Made by a program: the position numbers and the translations under genes. A model generated the notes under the pieces. The model saw only the letters and a program-made list of their open reading frames with translations, made no database searches and was not told the origin of the DNA. Of a stretch of 64,000 bases of DNA, positions 27,039 through 37,537 are shown in pieces. The DNA is from Altererythrobacter sp. C41. Lineage in GTDB: Bacteria > Pseudomonadota > Alphaproteobacteria > Sphingomonadales > Sphingomonadaceae. Position 1 is the first letter of the stretch; every line of letters starts with the position of its first letter. The stretch spans positions 1 to 64,000 of the forward strand of contig NZ_JAEVFE010000007.1 of the NCBI RefSeq assembly GCF_016803135.1. The letters run 5' to 3'.

Positions 27039-27710
27039 TCAAACGTCCAGTTCGGCATAGTGGCGCGGCGGCTGGATCACCTCCATGCGCTCCGACAGCA
27101 GCGGGCGGAACGAGGGGCGGCTCTTGAACACCGAATACCACCCGCGCGTCTGCTCGTGCCCGGTCCAGTCGATTCCGCCGAGATAGTCGGCAACCGAAAT
27201 CTGTGCCGCGGCGGCAAGATCGGCGAGGCTCATCGTCGCACCGGCGAGCCAGGTGCGGTTGTCGATCAGCCAGTCGATATAATCGAGATGCCCGTGCGCC
27301 AGCTTCATCGCCTCGCGCAGGATCCGCGAGTCGGGCGGCTGGCGCAGCACGAGCCGCTTCTTCATCCGTTCGTGCAGCAACGGCATGGTCACGTCGCCGA
27401 AGAAATTCTCGTCGAACAATGCGACCAGCCGGCGGATCTCAGCCCGGTTGGCGGCGGTGCCGTTGATCATCGGCGCCTTGTCGACCGTCTCTTCGAAATA
27501 CTCGCAGATCGCGCGGCTGTCGGACAGCGCCAGGCGCCGTTCCGGATCGTAGAGCACCGGGGTGCGCCCGGCCGGGTTGAGCGCCCAGAACTCGTCGCTA
27601 GCGTCCCACGGGTTCTCGCGCCACAGCTCGTAGCCGACGCCTTTCTCGCTGAGGAGCAGGCGAACCTTGCGACTGAAGGGACAGAGGGGAAACTGATAGA
27701 GGCGCCACAT
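27039..27710 (-). CDS. Glutathione S-transferase family protein
   Basis: A 223-residue GST-like protein. The N-terminal thioredoxin fold carries '[20 protein letters not shown]' with a cysteine at the usual catalytic place, '[11 protein letters not shown]' with the cis-proline, and '[13 protein letters not shown]'. The C-terminal helical domain has the '[23 protein letters not shown]' N-capping motif. The substrate is unknown. It lies directly upstream of msrB, which suggests a shared redox or detoxification role. Confidence 0.9.
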   Translation of the reverse strand: MWRLYQFPLCPFSRKVRLLLSEKGVGYELWRENPWDASDEFWALNPAGRTPVLYDPERRLALSDSRAICEYFEETVDKAPMINGTAANRAEIRRLVALFDENFFGDVTMPLLHERMKKRLVLRQPPDSRILREAMKLAHGHLDYIDWLIDNRTWLAGATMSLADLAAAAQISVADYLGGIDWTGHEQTRGWYSVFKSRPSFRPLLSERMEVIQPPRHYAELDV

Positions 27711-27794
27711 ATGCGCCCCTGCTCATGCCGCAAGTGCGCGGGGTCGTCTACAGTGCCGGGCGAGGCGAAACAGGGTTTTACGCAGACCGCCGCA

Positions 27795-28271
27795 TCAGCG
27801 CTGGCCGCGAGTCGCCTGATCGATGCCGAATTCCAGCCGCTCGGCCATTTCGCGGAGCGCCGGGCGCATCGCTTCCAGGCTGTCGGCCATCGACGCCATC
27901 GCGCCCATCGCGCGCGGCAGATCGCGGGCGACGCGGGCGGGCACGTCGCTCGCCTCCGGCCGCATCTTGCGCAGGGTCAGGTCGGGATCGACGCTGCCCG
28001 GGTCGCGGCCGGTGATTTCGGCCATCGGCTCGACGATCGGCGCCAGCGGCATGTCGAGGAGGATTTCGCCGAGCACCGCGACGGTGCTGGCAAGCTCGTT
28101 CTGCACCACGGGGTCGGCGAGCCGCTGCGACAGGGGCTCTTCGTATTCCACCTCCGGCGCGTAGAGCGGCGCGTCGTAAAGCTCGAAATCAGGCAGCGGC
28201 GCGGGTTCGGAGGCGCTGGCGGCCGCCGGAAACGCGAGCGCAGCGGCCGCGCAAAGAGCGAGAATACGCAT
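27795..28271 (-). CDS. Exported hypothetical protein
   Basis: A 158-residue protein with a clear signal peptide (MRILALCAAAALAFPAAASA) and an acidic mature part. Visible segments are 'DFELYDAPLYAPEVEYEEP', 'MPLAPIVEPMAEITGRDPGSVDPDLTLRKM' and a helical C-terminus with repeated 'ALREMAERLE'-like turns. I do not recognise a named family. The ATG at 28271 is chosen because it begins the signal peptide; an upstream start at 28373 would overlap the next gene. It is the second of two exported hypothetical genes on the minus strand. Confidence 0.75.
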   Translation of the reverse strand: MRILALCAAAALAFPAAASASEPAPLPDFELYDAPLYAPEVEYEEPLSQRLADPVVQNELASTVAVLGEILLDMPLAPIVEPMAEITGRDPGSVDPDLTLRKMRPEASDVPARVARDLPRAMGAMASMADSLEAMRPALREMAERLEFGIDQATRGQR

Positions 28272-28339
28272 GGTCGTTCTCCGATTCGTTCGCGGGCGAA
28301 AAAGTGCCCGAGAGTGCCTGACCGGGCACTGAACGGCCC

Positions 28340-28708
28340 TTAAAGACCCGATGCGTCGAGCAGCAGCATGCACGGCGACATGACCCGATCGAGCGCCTCT
28401 TCCTCACGCAGCGATTCGACCTCCGCACCAAGGAGGCCGGCGACCGCGTCGCGGCTCATGCCAGTCTCGTCCATGATGCGTGCGGAGGTGCGGACGAAGA
28501 ATTCGCGTCCTCGCTCGCCGAGTGCGGGGTAGGCGGCCATCGCTGCGTCGCCGCGTGCCTGCCCCTCGGCGACCAGCGCGAAGGCGACCGAGCAGCGCAG
28601 GGCGGTGCGCTGCTCGATGGTGAGATTCGGCTTGGGCGGCTCCTGCGCCTGCGCGGCGGGTGCGAGTGAGGCGAGCGCCAGCGTGGCGAAGGTGAGAAAG
28701 CGGGTCAT
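28340..28708 (-). CDS. Exported hypothetical protein
   Basis: A 122-residue protein with a signal peptide (MTRFLTFATLALASLAPAAQA), then a mostly helical mature part with two cysteines ('LRCSVAF' and 'VMSPCMLLL') that could form a disulfide in the periplasm. Not assigned to a family. It lies 68 bases upstream of the previous exported gene on the same strand and divergent from an aldehyde dehydrogenase gene. Confidence 0.75.
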   Translation of the reverse strand: MTRFLTFATLALASLAPAAQAQEPPKPNLTIEQRTALRCSVAFALVAEGQARGDAAMAAYPALGERGREFFVRTSARIMDETGMSRDAVAGLLGAEVESLREEEALDRVMSPCMLLLDASGL

Positions 28709-28818
28709 GGCCGCCGCCCTATACGAGGCAAGATCAACGCTTGCCTAGATCGGCACAGTTGACGCGCCCGGCGCGCGCGGCCATCCCCCGCGCAAACACG
28801 ACAAGAGGAGCTGCTGCA

Positions 28819-30252
28819 ATGGCCGATTACCCTTCCCTCCACCTCCTGATCGGCGGCGAACAGGTGACCGGCGGCGGGCGCGAGACCGAGGAGGTGATCG
28901 ATCCGGCCACCGGCGAGACGATCGGCACCCTGCCCCGCGCGACCGCCGAGGATCTCGACCGCGCGCTCGACGGCGCGCAGCGAGGCTTCCGCGAATGGCG
29001 CAACGCCCCCGCGGACAAGCGCGCCGCGATCCTGACCAAGGCCGCTGCGCTGCTCAAGGAGCGCGCCAGCCAGATTGCCCCCGCGATCACGCGCGAGCAA
29101 GGCAAGCCGGTCAAGGAAGCGATGGGCGAGGTGATCTATTCGGCCATGCTGCTCGAATTCTACGCCGGCGAGATCAAGCGCATCTACGGCCGCACGCTGG
29201 TACGTCCCACGGGCCAGCGGGTCGAGGTGCAGTACCACCCGATCGGCCCGGTCGCGGGCTTCGCGGCGTGGAACTTCCCGATGATCAACGTCGTGCGCAA
29301 GATCGGCGGCGCGCTTGCCGCAGGCTGCTCGGTGATCGTCAAGCCATCGGAGGAAACCCCGGCGGGCGGCATCGCGCTAGTCCAGGCGCTGCTCGACGCG
29401 GGCGTGCCGGGCGATGCGGTGCAGTGCGTGTTCGGCGTGCCCGACACGGTCAGCCGCCACCTGCTCGGCTCGCCGGTGATCCGCAAGGTGACCTTCACCG
29501 GCTCGACCGCAGTCGGCAAACATCTCGCCCGCCTCGCCGCGGATGACCTCAAGGTCGCGACGATGGAGCTCGGCGGCCACGGCCCGGTGCTGGTGTTCGA
29601 CGACAGCGACGTCGACAAGGTGCTCGATACGATGGTCGCGGCCAAGTACCGGAACGCGGGCCAGGTCTGCGTCAGCCCGACCCGCTTCCTGATCGAGGAA
29701 GACGTGTTCGAGCGGTTCCGCGACGGCTTCGTCGAGCGCGCGAAGACGGTGAAGGTCGGCAACGGCTTCGACGAGGACACGCAGATGGGGCCGATGGCCA
29801 ACGCGCGCGGGCCCGACTCGCTGGCGAAGCTGATCGGCAACGCGAAGGACAAGGGCGCGAACCTGCTGACCGGCGGCGAGCGGATCGGCAACCGCGGCTT
29901 CTTCCACGAGCCGACCGTGCTCTCCGAAGTGCCGGTCGATGCCGACATCATGAACAACGAGCCGTTCGGTCCGGTCGCGCTGCTCAACCCGATGAAGGGC
30001 GAGGACAGCATGATCGAGGAGGCCAACCGCCTGCCCTACGGTCTTGCCGCCTATGCCTGGACCCAGGACCCGGCGCGCCGCAGCCGCCTGGCCGCCGAGA
30101 TCGAGACGGGCATGCTGGCAATCAACGGCGCCAACGTCTCGGGCGTCGATGCGCCGTTCGGCGGTGTAAAATGGTCGGGCTACGGCAGCGAGGACGGGCG
30201 TGAGGGCGTCATGGCGTGCATGGTGCCCAAGACCGTGCATGAGACGGACTGA
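28819..30252 (+). CDS. NAD-dependent aldehyde dehydrogenase
   Basis: A 477-residue aldehyde dehydrogenase with general base Glu250 (MELGGHGP), catalytic Cys284 (NAGQVCVSP) and the C-terminal 'DAPFGGVKWSGYGSEDGREG'. It belongs to the succinate-semialdehyde / medium-chain dehydrogenase group but differs clearly from the GabD-like protein at 378-1823. The ATG at 28819 has AGAGGAG upstream; the frame is open from 28741. It lies upstream of the formaldehyde oxidation genes, though 275 bases and a repeat separate them, so it may be independent. Confidence 0.88.
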   Translation: MADYPSLHLLIGGEQVTGGGRETEEVIDPATGETIGTLPRATAEDLDRALDGAQRGFREWRNAPADKRAAILTKAAALLKERASQIAPAITREQGKPVKEAMGEVIYSAMLLEFYAGEIKRIYGRTLVRPTGQRVEVQYHPIGPVAGFAAWNFPMINVVRKIGGALAAGCSVIVKPSEETPAGGIALVQALLDAGVPGDAVQCVFGVPDTVSRHLLGSPVIRKVTFTGSTAVGKHLARLAADDLKVATMELGGHGPVLVFDDSDVDKVLDTMVAAKYRNAGQVCVSPTRFLIEEDVFERFRDGFVERAKTVKVGNGFDEDTQMGPMANARGPDSLAKLIGNAKDKGANLLTGGERIGNRGFFHEPTVLSEVPVDADIMNNEPFGPVALLNPMKGEDSMIEEANRLPYGLAAYAWTQDPARRSRLAAEIETGMLAINGANVSGVDAPFGGVKWSGYGSEDGREGVMACMVPKTVHETD

Positions 30253-30382
30253 GGTCAGGGGTATAACCTATTTGGTGTTTTTTATTGACATCGCGATGCC
30301 ATAAGGTTATCTGATCAGAATTCGCAACCGGAATTGGCTCGGCCGTAGTCATCCGAAACGGAAGTTCGATACATCATCCCCC

Positions 30383-30473
30383 GTCATGCTGAACTTGTTT
30401 CAGCACCCATCGCGCCTCCAGAATCGGCAGCGCGAAGGGAAGAATGGGCCCTGAAACAGGTTCAGGGTGACGG
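30383..30473. repeat. Intergenic imperfect inverted repeat (sphingomonad REP type)
   Basis: The arms GTCATGCTGAACTTGTTTCAGC (from 30383) and CCTGAAACAGGTTCAGGGTGAC (ending near 30472) are imperfect inverted copies separated by about 45 bases. 'TGAACTTGTTTCAG' type arms are a common intergenic repeat in sphingomonads. It lies 55 bases before adhC. A role in mRNA stability or as a remnant of a small mobile element is inferred. Confidence 0.6.
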
Positions 30474-30527
30474 TTTTGCAGGATATGAACGTCGTTCCCG
30501 CCATAGACGTTTTACAGGAGTGCCCAG

Positions 30528-31640
<1,113 letters not shown>

Positions 31641-31696
31641 CCGGCGGCTCGCAACCGATATAGGTAGCGAATCGAAACTTAATGGGAGGCTTGGCG

Positions 31697-32098
31697 ATGT
31701 TCAATCATATCATGGTCGGCACGAACGATATCGAGAAGGCCAAGACGTTCTACGACGCCGTGCTCGGCACACTGGGCTTCACCGGCGAAGCGATGCGCCA
31801 TGTCTCCGCGAGCGGGCACACGCGCCTGTTCTACATGCACAACGGCGGCACGTTCTGCGTATCCGAGCCGATCAATGACGAGCCCGCGACCTTCGCCAAC
31901 GGCGGGACGATCGGCTTCAAGTGCGATTCGCCGGAGCAGGTGCAGGCCTTCCACGACGCCGGCGTCGCCAGCGGCGGCACCTCGATCGAGGATCCGCCGG
32001 GGCCGCGCGACGGCGGCGCGCTCGGGCCCATGCACCTGAGCTACGTGCGCGATCCTTCCGGCAACAAGCTCTGCGCGCTCCACCGGCCGAAATCCTGA
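31697..32098 (+). CDS. VOC (glyoxalase/bleomycin-resistance) family protein
   Basis: A 133-residue single VOC protein: 'MFNHIMVGTNDIEKAKTFYD', 'GHTRLFYMHNGGTFCVSEP', 'GGTIGFKCDSPEQVQAFHDAG' and 'HLSYVRDPSGNKLCALHRP'. The His near the N-terminus and the late acidic or His positions could bind a metal as in glyoxalases. The ATG at 31697 is chosen because GGGAGG lies seven bases before it. Its place right after adhC suggests a role in aldehyde or glutathione-adduct handling, but no activity can be assigned. Confidence 0.87.
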   Translation: MFNHIMVGTNDIEKAKTFYDAVLGTLGFTGEAMRHVSASGHTRLFYMHNGGTFCVSEPINDEPATFANGGTIGFKCDSPEQVQAFHDAGVASGGTSIEDPPGPRDGGALGPMHLSYVRDPSGNKLCALHRPKS

Positions 32099-32103
32099 CC
32101 GCA

Positions 32104-32604
32104 ATGCGCGGCGAAGCGGGATTGCTGGCCGACCTGGCGTCGCTCGCGATCCCGCATTCGCTGCACGAGCACCCGGCGGTCTTCACCGTCGCAGAAAGCC
32201 GCACGCTCGACCGCGACATTCCGGGCGAGCACACCAAGAACCTGTTCCTGAAGGATACCGCCGGCGCGTTCTGGCTGGCGACCGTGCCGGCCGAGGCGCG
32301 GGTCGACCTCAAGGCCCTGCCGCAGGCGATCGGCTGCAAGCGGGTGAGCTTCGCCAAGGCGGAGGACATGCAGCGCCTGCTCGGGATAACGCCGGGCTCG
32401 GTCACCCCGCTCGCCGTGATCAATGCCGCGCCGGGCAGTGTGACCGTGGTGCTCGACGCGGGGCTGGCCCAAGCTGAGCGGATCAACGTCCACCCGCTGC
32501 GCAACACCGGGACCCTGGGGCTGGCGGGTGCCGAGGTCCTGCGGCTGCTCCGGCACTGGGGCCATGCGCCGCTAGTGGCCGAGGTGCCGACGGTCCAAGC
32601 CTAA
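32104..32604 (+). CDS. YbaK/ProX-type aminoacyl-tRNA deacylase (prolyl-tRNA editing family)
   Basis: A 166-residue YbaK-fold protein with 'GEHTKNLFLKDTAGAFWLATVPAEARVDLK', 'SFAKAEDMQRLLGITPGSVTPLAVIN' and 'VHPLRNTGTLGL', matching the freestanding ProXp-ala / PrdX editing proteins that clear mischarged tRNA-Pro. The ATG at 32104 follows the VOC stop (TGA at 32096-32098) by five bases. Its presence between two formaldehyde genes is probably by chance of operon packing. Confidence 0.87.
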   Translation: MRGEAGLLADLASLAIPHSLHEHPAVFTVAESRTLDRDIPGEHTKNLFLKDTAGAFWLATVPAEARVDLKALPQAIGCKRVSFAKAEDMQRLLGITPGSVTPLAVINAAPGSVTVVLDAGLAQAERINVHPLRNTGTLGLAGAEVLRLLRHWGHAPLVAEVPTVQA

Positions 32605-32605
32605 T

Positions 32606-32768
32606 CCTCCCCATTTTGCGAAGCCAAATGGGGAGGTGGCAGCGCGCAGCGCTGACGGAGGGGCTAAAGCACGCCGCTGAGGCAGCGCAATACCCCTCCA
32701 CCACGCGCTACGCGCGCGGTCCGCCTCCCCATTTGCCCCTTCGACAAGCTCAGGGGAAAATGGGGAGG
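32606..32768. repeat. Composite intergenic repeat built from two CCTCCCCATTT hairpins
   Basis: Two hairpins use the same 11-base arm. CCTCCCCATTT/AAATGGGGAGG occurs at 32606-32616/32626-32636 and again at 32724-32734/32758-32768. The second loop contains a nested CCCC-TTCGACAAGCTCA-GGGG hairpin of the kind also seen at 35.4 kb. Between them lies about 87 bases with GCGCAGCGCTGACGG and ACGCGCTACGCGCGCGG. The element fills the whole gap before fghA and looks like a mobile or REP-type cassette. Confidence 0.65.
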
Positions 32769-32810
32769 ATCCGCTTCGACACACAGGCGGCGAACGGATA
32801 GGGAGGGCGG

Positions 32811-33653
32811 ATGAAACTCGAGACCATCAGCACCAATCGCAGCCACGGCGGCACGCAGGGCGTCTATTCTCACCAGTCGGCCGAAACCGGCACGGAGATG
32901 ACCGTCTCGGTCTTCGTGCCCGAGCATGCCGACGGCGCGAAGCTGCCCGTGCTCTGGTATCTCTCGGGCCTGACCTGCACCCACGCCAACGTCACCGAGA
33001 AAGGCGAATACCGCGCGGCCTGCGCCGAACACGGCGTGATCTTCGTCGCCCCCGACACCTCCCCGCGCGGCGACGACGTTCCCGATGCCGAGGGCGAATA
33101 CGATTTCGGCAAGGGCGCGGGCTTCTACGTCGATGCGACCGAGCAGCCCTGGGCGGCGCACTACCGCATGCGCAGCTATATCGAGCGCGAGCTGCCCGAG
33201 GCGATCGCGGCGAACTTCCCGGCGGACATGGCGCGCCAGTCGATCACCGGCCATTCGATGGGCGGCCACGGCGCGCTGACCATCGGCCTGCGCAACCCGG
33301 AGCGCTTCCGCTCGATCAGCGCCTTCTCCCCGATCGTCGCGCCGGGCGAAGTGCCGTGGGGTGAGAAGGCGCTCGGCCGCTATCTAGGAACCGACCGGGC
33401 ATCGTGGCGCGAATATGACGGGGTCGCCCTGATCGAAGGCGGTGCCCGCCACGACCACATTCTCGTCGACCAGGGCACCGCCGACGACTTCCTGGTCGAA
33501 CAGCTCCGCACCCACCGCCTCGCCGAAGCCTGCGAAGCGGCCGGCCTCGACGCCACGATCCGCCTGCAGGCCGGCTACGACCATTCTTACTACTTCATCT
33601 CGACCTTCATGGCCGAGCACGTGGCGTGGCATACGGAAAGGTTGAAGCGCTAG
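32811..33653 (+). CDS. fghA: S-formylglutathione hydrolase
   Basis: It hydrolyses S-formylglutathione to formate and glutathione, completing glutathione-dependent formaldehyde oxidation begun by AdhC at 30.5 kb. The 280-residue esterase-D family protein has 'PVLWYLSGLTCTHANVTEKG', nucleophile Ser149 in 'ITGHSMGGHGALTI' and the C-terminal catalytic His in 'GYDHSYYFISTF'. GGGAGG precedes the ATG. Its stop codon overlaps that of the convergent metW in a shared CTAG (33650-33653). Confidence 0.94.
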   Translation: MKLETISTNRSHGGTQGVYSHQSAETGTEMTVSVFVPEHADGAKLPVLWYLSGLTCTHANVTEKGEYRAACAEHGVIFVAPDTSPRGDDVPDAEGEYDFGKGAGFYVDATEQPWAAHYRMRSYIERELPEAIAANFPADMARQSITGHSMGGHGALTIGLRNPERFRSISAFSPIVAPGEVPWGEKALGRYLGTDRASWREYDGVALIEGGARHDHILVDQGTADDFLVEQLRTHRLAEACEAAGLDATIRLQAGYDHSYYFISTFMAEHVAWHTERLKR

Positions 33654-34255
33654 CGCCGCACTTCGAACAGCGCGTATTCGGCGCGCCAGTTGGCGCCGGC
33701 CGGGCCGATCTCGCGTTCGCGGGTGAAGAACCAGCGGTTCTCGAGTTCGATGCCGAGATCGCGTGCCAGTTCCTCGAAATCGCGCACGGTCATGTGGTGG
33801 ATGTTCTCGGTCTCGTACCAGGTCACCGGCAGGTGGCGCGTCACCGGCATGCGGCCGCGGCTGAGCAAGGCCCAGCGCATGCGCCAGTAGGCGAAGTTGG
33901 GGAAGCTGACGAAAGCGCGGCGGCCGACCCGCAGCAGCTCGGCCAGCATCCGGTCGGGCCGCGCGGCGGTCTGCAGCGTCTGACTGAGGATCGCCACGTC
34001 GAACGCGCCGTCGGGGTAGAAGGCGAGGTCGCGGTCGGCGTCGCCCTGCACCACGCTGAGGCCGCGCGCGACGCAGCGTTCGACCAGTGCGCCGTCGATC
34101 TCGATCCCGCGCGCGTCGATCTGCTTGGTGTCGCGCAACACCGCCATCAGCGCGCCGTCGCCGCAGCCGATATCAAGCACGCGCACGCCGGCGGGCACCT
34201 GCCGCGCGATCACGGCGAGATCGGGACGCAGCGCTTCGGACCCGGGCTCAGCCAT
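33650..34255 (-). CDS. metW: Methionine biosynthesis protein MetW
   Basis: A 201-residue SAM-dependent methyltransferase-fold protein that partners MetX in homoserine acylation. It has '[21 protein letters not shown]', '[26 protein letters not shown]', '[20 protein letters not shown]' and '[18 protein letters not shown]', all typical of MetW. Its start overlaps the end of metX by eight bases, so they form a metXW operon on the minus strand. Confidence 0.94.
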   Translation of the reverse strand: MAEPGSEALRPDLAVIARQVPAGVRVLDIGCGDGALMAVLRDTKQIDARGIEIDGALVERCVARGLSVVQGDADRDLAFYPDGAFDVAILSQTLQTAARPDRMLAELLRVGRRAFVSFPNFAYWRMRWALLSRGRMPVTRHLPVTWYETENIHHMTVRDFEELARDLGIELENRWFFTREREIGPAGANWRAEYALFEVRR

Positions 34256-35354
34256 CGAGAAACCCCTTCACCACCCGATCGAGCGCGGGCACGTCGAGCA
34301 GGAAGCTGTCGTGCCCGAACGGCGCGGAAAGCTCGACGAAGCTGACCGGCGCGCCCGCGGCGTTGAGCGCGTGGACGACATGGCGGCTCTCCGCCGTGGG
34401 ATAGAGCCAGTCGGTGTCGAAGCTGACGAGGCAGAAGCGCGCGCCCTTGCCCATCGCGTGCCCCGCGAAGGCCTCCGCCAGCGTGCCGCCGTGCGCTTCG
34501 GCGATGTCGAAGTAGTCCATCGCGCGGGTGATATAGAGGTAGGAGTTCGCGTCGAACCGGCGCGTGAAGCCGCTGCCCTGGTAGCGCAGATAGCTCTCGA
34601 TCTGGAAATCGGCGTCGAAGCCGAAGCTCTTCGCGTCCCGATCCTGCAACCGGCGGCCGAACTTCTCGGTCAGCCCCGCTTCGGAGAGGTAAGTGATGTG
34701 CGCCGCCATGCGTGCGACCGCCAGCCCGGCGTCGGGCGCGCTGCCATCGCCGTAGTAGTCGCCGCCGCGCCAGTTGGGATCGGCCATGATCGCCTGCCGC
34801 CCGACCTCGTGGAAGGCGATGTTCTGCGCCGAATGCCGCGCGGTCGTCGCAATCGCCAGCACGCGCGCGGCGCGCTCGGGGAAATTGGCGGCGAGGCTCA
34901 GCGTCTGCATCCCGCCCATCGATCCGCCGACCACCGCGTGCAGCCGCTCAATCCCGAGCCCGTCGAGCAGGGCGACCAGCCCGCGGACCATGTCGCGGAC
35001 GGTGATGACCGGGAAGCGCATCGCCCACGGCTTGCCGTCGGGTGCCGCGCTCGCCGGGCCGGTCGAGCCCATGCAACTGCCGATCACATTGGCGCAGATC
35101 ACATGGTAGCGGTCCGTGTCGATCGGCTTGCCGGGGCCGACCATCCGCTCCCACCAGCCGGGCTTGCCGGTCACCGGATGCGGGCTGGCGAGATACTGGT
35201 CGCCGGTCAGCGCATGGCAGACGAGGATCGCGTTGGCCTTGTCCGCCGCGAGCTCGCCATATGTCTCGTAGGCGATCGTCGCGCCTTCGAGCGCCTGCCC
35301 GCCGTCGAGCGGCAGGGGATGAGGAAGGCGGAAGATTTGTGAGGAGGCGTTCAA
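34248..35354 (-). CDS. metX: Homoserine O-acyltransferase
   Basis: MetX acylates homoserine with acetyl- or succinyl-CoA in methionine synthesis. The 368-residue alpha/beta hydrolase shows 'IAYETYGEL', '[13 protein letters not shown]', nucleophile Ser145 in '[13 protein letters not shown]', 'GRRLQDRD' and the C-terminal '[11 protein letters not shown]' with the catalytic His. The start is a TTG at 35354 with AAGG upstream. The upstream leader is occupied by an inverted repeat (35381-35460), and I see no recognisable SAM riboswitch there. Confidence 0.93.
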   Translation of the reverse strand: MNASSQIFRLPHPLPLDGGQALEGATIAYETYGELAADKANAILVCHALTGDQYLASPHPVTGKPGWWERMVGPGKPIDTDRYHVICANVIGSCMGSTGPASAAPDGKPWAMRFPVITVRDMVRGLVALLDGLGIERLHAVVGGSMGGMQTLSLAANFPERAARVLAIATTARHSAQNIAFHEVGRQAIMADPNWRGGDYYGDGSAPDAGLAVARMAAHITYLSEAGLTEKFGRRLQDRDAKSFGFDADFQIESYLRYQGSGFTRRFDANSYLYITRAMDYFDIAEAHGGTLAEAFAGHAMGKGARFCLVSFDTDWLYPTAESRHVVHALNAAGAPVSFVELSAPFGHDSFLLDVPALDRVVKGFLDG

Positions 35355-35380
35355 ACCGGACCTTGGGGCAGCAAAAAGAA

Positions 35381-35460
35381 CGGTGCTTCGACAAGCGCAG
35401 CACGAACGGGTTGGTGGATGTCACCCTCTAACCGTTCGCCCCGAGCTTGTCGAAGGGCCG
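35381..35460. repeat. Inverted REP-like pair with GCTTGTCGAAG cores
   Basis: CGGTGCTTCGACAAGCGCAGCACGAACGGG-type sequence at 35381-35410 and its inverted partner ending GAGCTTGTCGAAGGGCCG at 35432-35460 form a large imperfect hairpin between the divergent metX and hisC genes. The same TTCGACAAGC core occurs inside the repeat at 32.74 kb. The right arm provides an in-frame TTG (35447) that mimics a start for hisC. Confidence 0.65.
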
Positions 35461-35485
35461 TATTGCTTTAAGGGCCGATAGCCAA

Positions 35486-36589
35486 GTGTCCGAGCAACGC
35501 CCCATCCCCAAGCCCTGGATCGAGGGCATTCACGCCTACGTGCCGGGCAAGGCCCGCGCCGCCGACGGGCGCGAGCTGGTCAAGCTCTCGGCCAACGAGA
35601 ACCCGCTCGGCACGAGCCCGGCCGCGCTGGCTGCACTGACGCAGGCCGCGCCGCCGGCGCGCTATCCCGACCCGGACGCGAGCGCCCTGCGCACCGCCAT
35701 CGGCGCGCTTCACGGGATCGATCCCGCGCGCATCGTCTGCGGCACCGGTTCGGACGAGCTGCTCAACCTCGCCACGCAAGGTTATGCCGGGCCCGGCGAC
35801 GAGGTGCTGTTCACGCGTTACAGCTTCGCCGTCTACGACATCGCCGCGCGCCGCTGCGGGGCGGTGCCGGTCGAAGCGCCGGATGCCGACTACGGGGCCG
35901 ACGTCGATGCACTGCTTGCCGCGGTGAGCGAGCGGACCCGCGTGGTCTTCCTCGCCAACCCGAACAATCCGACCGGCAGCTTCCTCCCCGCCGGAGAAGT
36001 CGCGCGGCTTCACGCCGGGCTCCCGCGCGACGTGCTGTTCGTGCTCGATCAGGCTTATGCCGAATACCTCGCGCCGGAGGACGACGACGGCGGCCTCGCG
36101 CTCGCGAGCCGGCACCACAACGTCCTCGTCACGCGCACCTTCTCCAAGATCTACGGCCTCGCCGGCGAGCGGATCGGCTGGGCGACCGGCGCGCCGGGGA
36201 TCGTCGATACGCTCAACCGCATCCGCGGGCCCTTCAACGTCACCAACCACGGCCAGGCAGCGGCGCTCGCCGCGTTAGGCGATCAGGGGTTCGTGGGCCT
36301 TTCGCGCGAGCACAACGCTACCGAACTGGCGCGGTTTTCGGACGCGGTCGGCGCGCTGGGCAATCACGGGCTGCGCGCCTTGCCCAGCAGGGGCAACTTC
36401 GTGCTGGTGCTGTTCGAAGGCGCCCTCGACGCAGCATCGGCTCTCGAGGGCTTGGCCGATGCGGGCTTCGCTGTGCGCCACCTGCCAGGCCAGGGACTTC
36501 CGCAAGCGCTGCGGATAACCGTCGGCACGCGCGAGCAGATGGATGCGGTCGCGCAGACGCTGCGCGCCATGGCGGAGGCGGCGCGGTGA
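35486..36589 (+). CDS. hisC: Histidinol-phosphate aminotransferase
   Basis: A 367-residue class I/II PLP aminotransferase. It begins '[21 protein letters not shown]' from a GTG at 35486; a TTG further upstream (35447) lies inside a repeat and is rejected. Motifs include '[12 protein letters not shown]', '[13 protein letters not shown]', '[14 protein letters not shown]' and the PLP-lysine region '[17 protein letters not shown]'. In sphingomonads this enzyme often serves both histidine and aromatic amino-acid synthesis. Here it overlaps a prephenate/arogenate dehydrogenase by four bases, which supports an aromatic role. Confidence 0.93.
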   Translation: MSEQRPIPKPWIEGIHAYVPGKARAADGRELVKLSANENPLGTSPAALAALTQAAPPARYPDPDASALRTAIGALHGIDPARIVCGTGSDELLNLATQGYAGPGDEVLFTRYSFAVYDIAARRCGAVPVEAPDADYGADVDALLAAVSERTRVVFLANPNNPTGSFLPAGEVARLHAGLPRDVLFVLDQAYAEYLAPEDDDGGLALASRHHNVLVTRTFSKIYGLAGERIGWATGAPGIVDTLNRIRGPFNVTNHGQAAALAALGDQGFVGLSREHNATELARFSDAVGALGNHGLRALPSRGNFVLVLFEGALDAASALEGLADAGFAVRHLPGQGLPQALRITVGTREQMDAVAQTLRAMAEAAR

Positions 36590-37491
36590 CGATCGAGCGC
36601 GTCGCGATCATCGGGCTCGGCCTGCTCGGCGGATCGGTCGGGCTGGCGATTGCCGAGCACCTGCCGGAAGTAGAGACGACGGGCTACGACGCAGACCCGG
36701 CGGTGCGCGCGCGGGCGGGCGAGCGTGGGCTGGTCGGGACCGTAAGCGAAACGGCGCACGAGGCGGTGGCCGCTGCCGACCTCGTGCTCTTTTGCGTACC
36801 CGTAGGCGCAATGGCACGCGCGGCCGCGGCGATCGCCGACCACTTACCCGAACATGCCATCGTCAGCGACGTGGGGTCGTCGAAACAATCGGTGATGGAC
36901 GCACTCCGCGAGGCGTTGCCGGGCCGGATCGTCATTCCCGCCCACCCGGTGGCGGGCACCGAGCAGAGCGGTCCCGATGCCGGGTTCGCGAGCCTTTTCC
37001 GGCATCGCTGGTGCATTCTCACCCCACCCGCCGATGCGGACCCGACCGCCGTCGTCGCCCTCACCCGCTTCTGGGAAGCCCTAGGCGCGAAGATCGAGAT
37101 CATGGATGCCGCGCATCACGATCTCGTGCTCGCCGTCACCAGCCATATCCCGCACCTGATCGCCTATACGATCGTCGAAACCGCCTCCGATCTCGAGGAA
37201 GTCACGCGCAGCGAGGTCATCAAGTATTCGGCCGGCGGCTTCCGCGACTTCACCCGCATCGCAGCCAGCGATCCGACCATGTGGCGCGACGTTTTCCTCT
37301 CCAACCGCGATGCGGTTCTGGAGATGCTCGGCCGGTTCAACGAGGACCTGACGGCGCTCCAGCGCGCAATCCGGCGCGGCGACGGCGAGGCGCTGTTCGA
37401 TCTCTTCACCCGTACGCGCGACATCCGCCGCTCGATCGTCGAACAGGGGCAGGACGATGCGCGGCCCGACTTCGGGCGCAAGGATCACTAG
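36586..37491 (+). CDS. tyrC: Prephenate/arogenate dehydrogenase family protein
   Basis: A 301-residue TyrA-family NAD(P) dehydrogenase converting prephenate or arogenate on the tyrosine route. The N-terminal Rossmann fold has '[22 protein letters not shown]'. The catalytic domain includes '[16 protein letters not shown]', '[22 protein letters not shown]', the catalytic-His region '[23 protein letters not shown]' and '[20 protein letters not shown]'. The GTG start overlaps the hisC TGA (GTGA). The stop codon lies within a perfect 18-bp inverted repeat (37488-37537). Choice of prephenate versus arogenate is not settled by sequence. Confidence 0.92.
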   Translation: MTIERVAIIGLGLLGGSVGLAIAEHLPEVETTGYDADPAVRARAGERGLVGTVSETAHEAVAAADLVLFCVPVGAMARAAAAIADHLPEHAIVSDVGSSKQSVMDALREALPGRIVIPAHPVAGTEQSGPDAGFASLFRHRWCILTPPADADPTAVVALTRFWEALGAKIEIMDAAHHDLVLAVTSHIPHLIAYTIVETASDLEEVTRSEVIKYSAGGFRDFTRIAASDPTMWRDVFLSNRDAVLEMLGRFNEDLTALQRAIRRGDGEALFDLFTRTRDIRRSIVEQGQDDARPDFGRKDH

Positions 37492-37537
37492 GGTCTGTAC
37501 TCAATTGGAGCGAGGTCTGATTGAGTACAGACCCTAG
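37488..37537. repeat. Perfect 18-bp inverted repeat (MITE-like palindrome) forming both flanking stop codons
   Basis: CTAGGGTCTGTACTCAAT (37488-37505) and ATTGAGTACAGACCCTAG (37520-37537) are perfect inverted copies around a 14-base spacer. The outer CTAG supplies the TAG stop of tyrC on one side and of plsC on the other. The arms look like insertion-sequence terminal repeats flanked by a CTAG target duplication, as in IS5-type elements, but with no transposase between. It may also work as a two-way terminator, though it lacks poly-T. Confidence 0.7.

Noticed and set aside
29377-30240. 287-codon minus-strand frame
   Set aside because: Antisense to the aldehyde dehydrogenase at 28819-30252.
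35447-35485. Upstream TTG start for hisC
   Set aside because: It lies inside the right arm of a REP-like repeat; the GTG at 35486 begins the conserved N-terminus.
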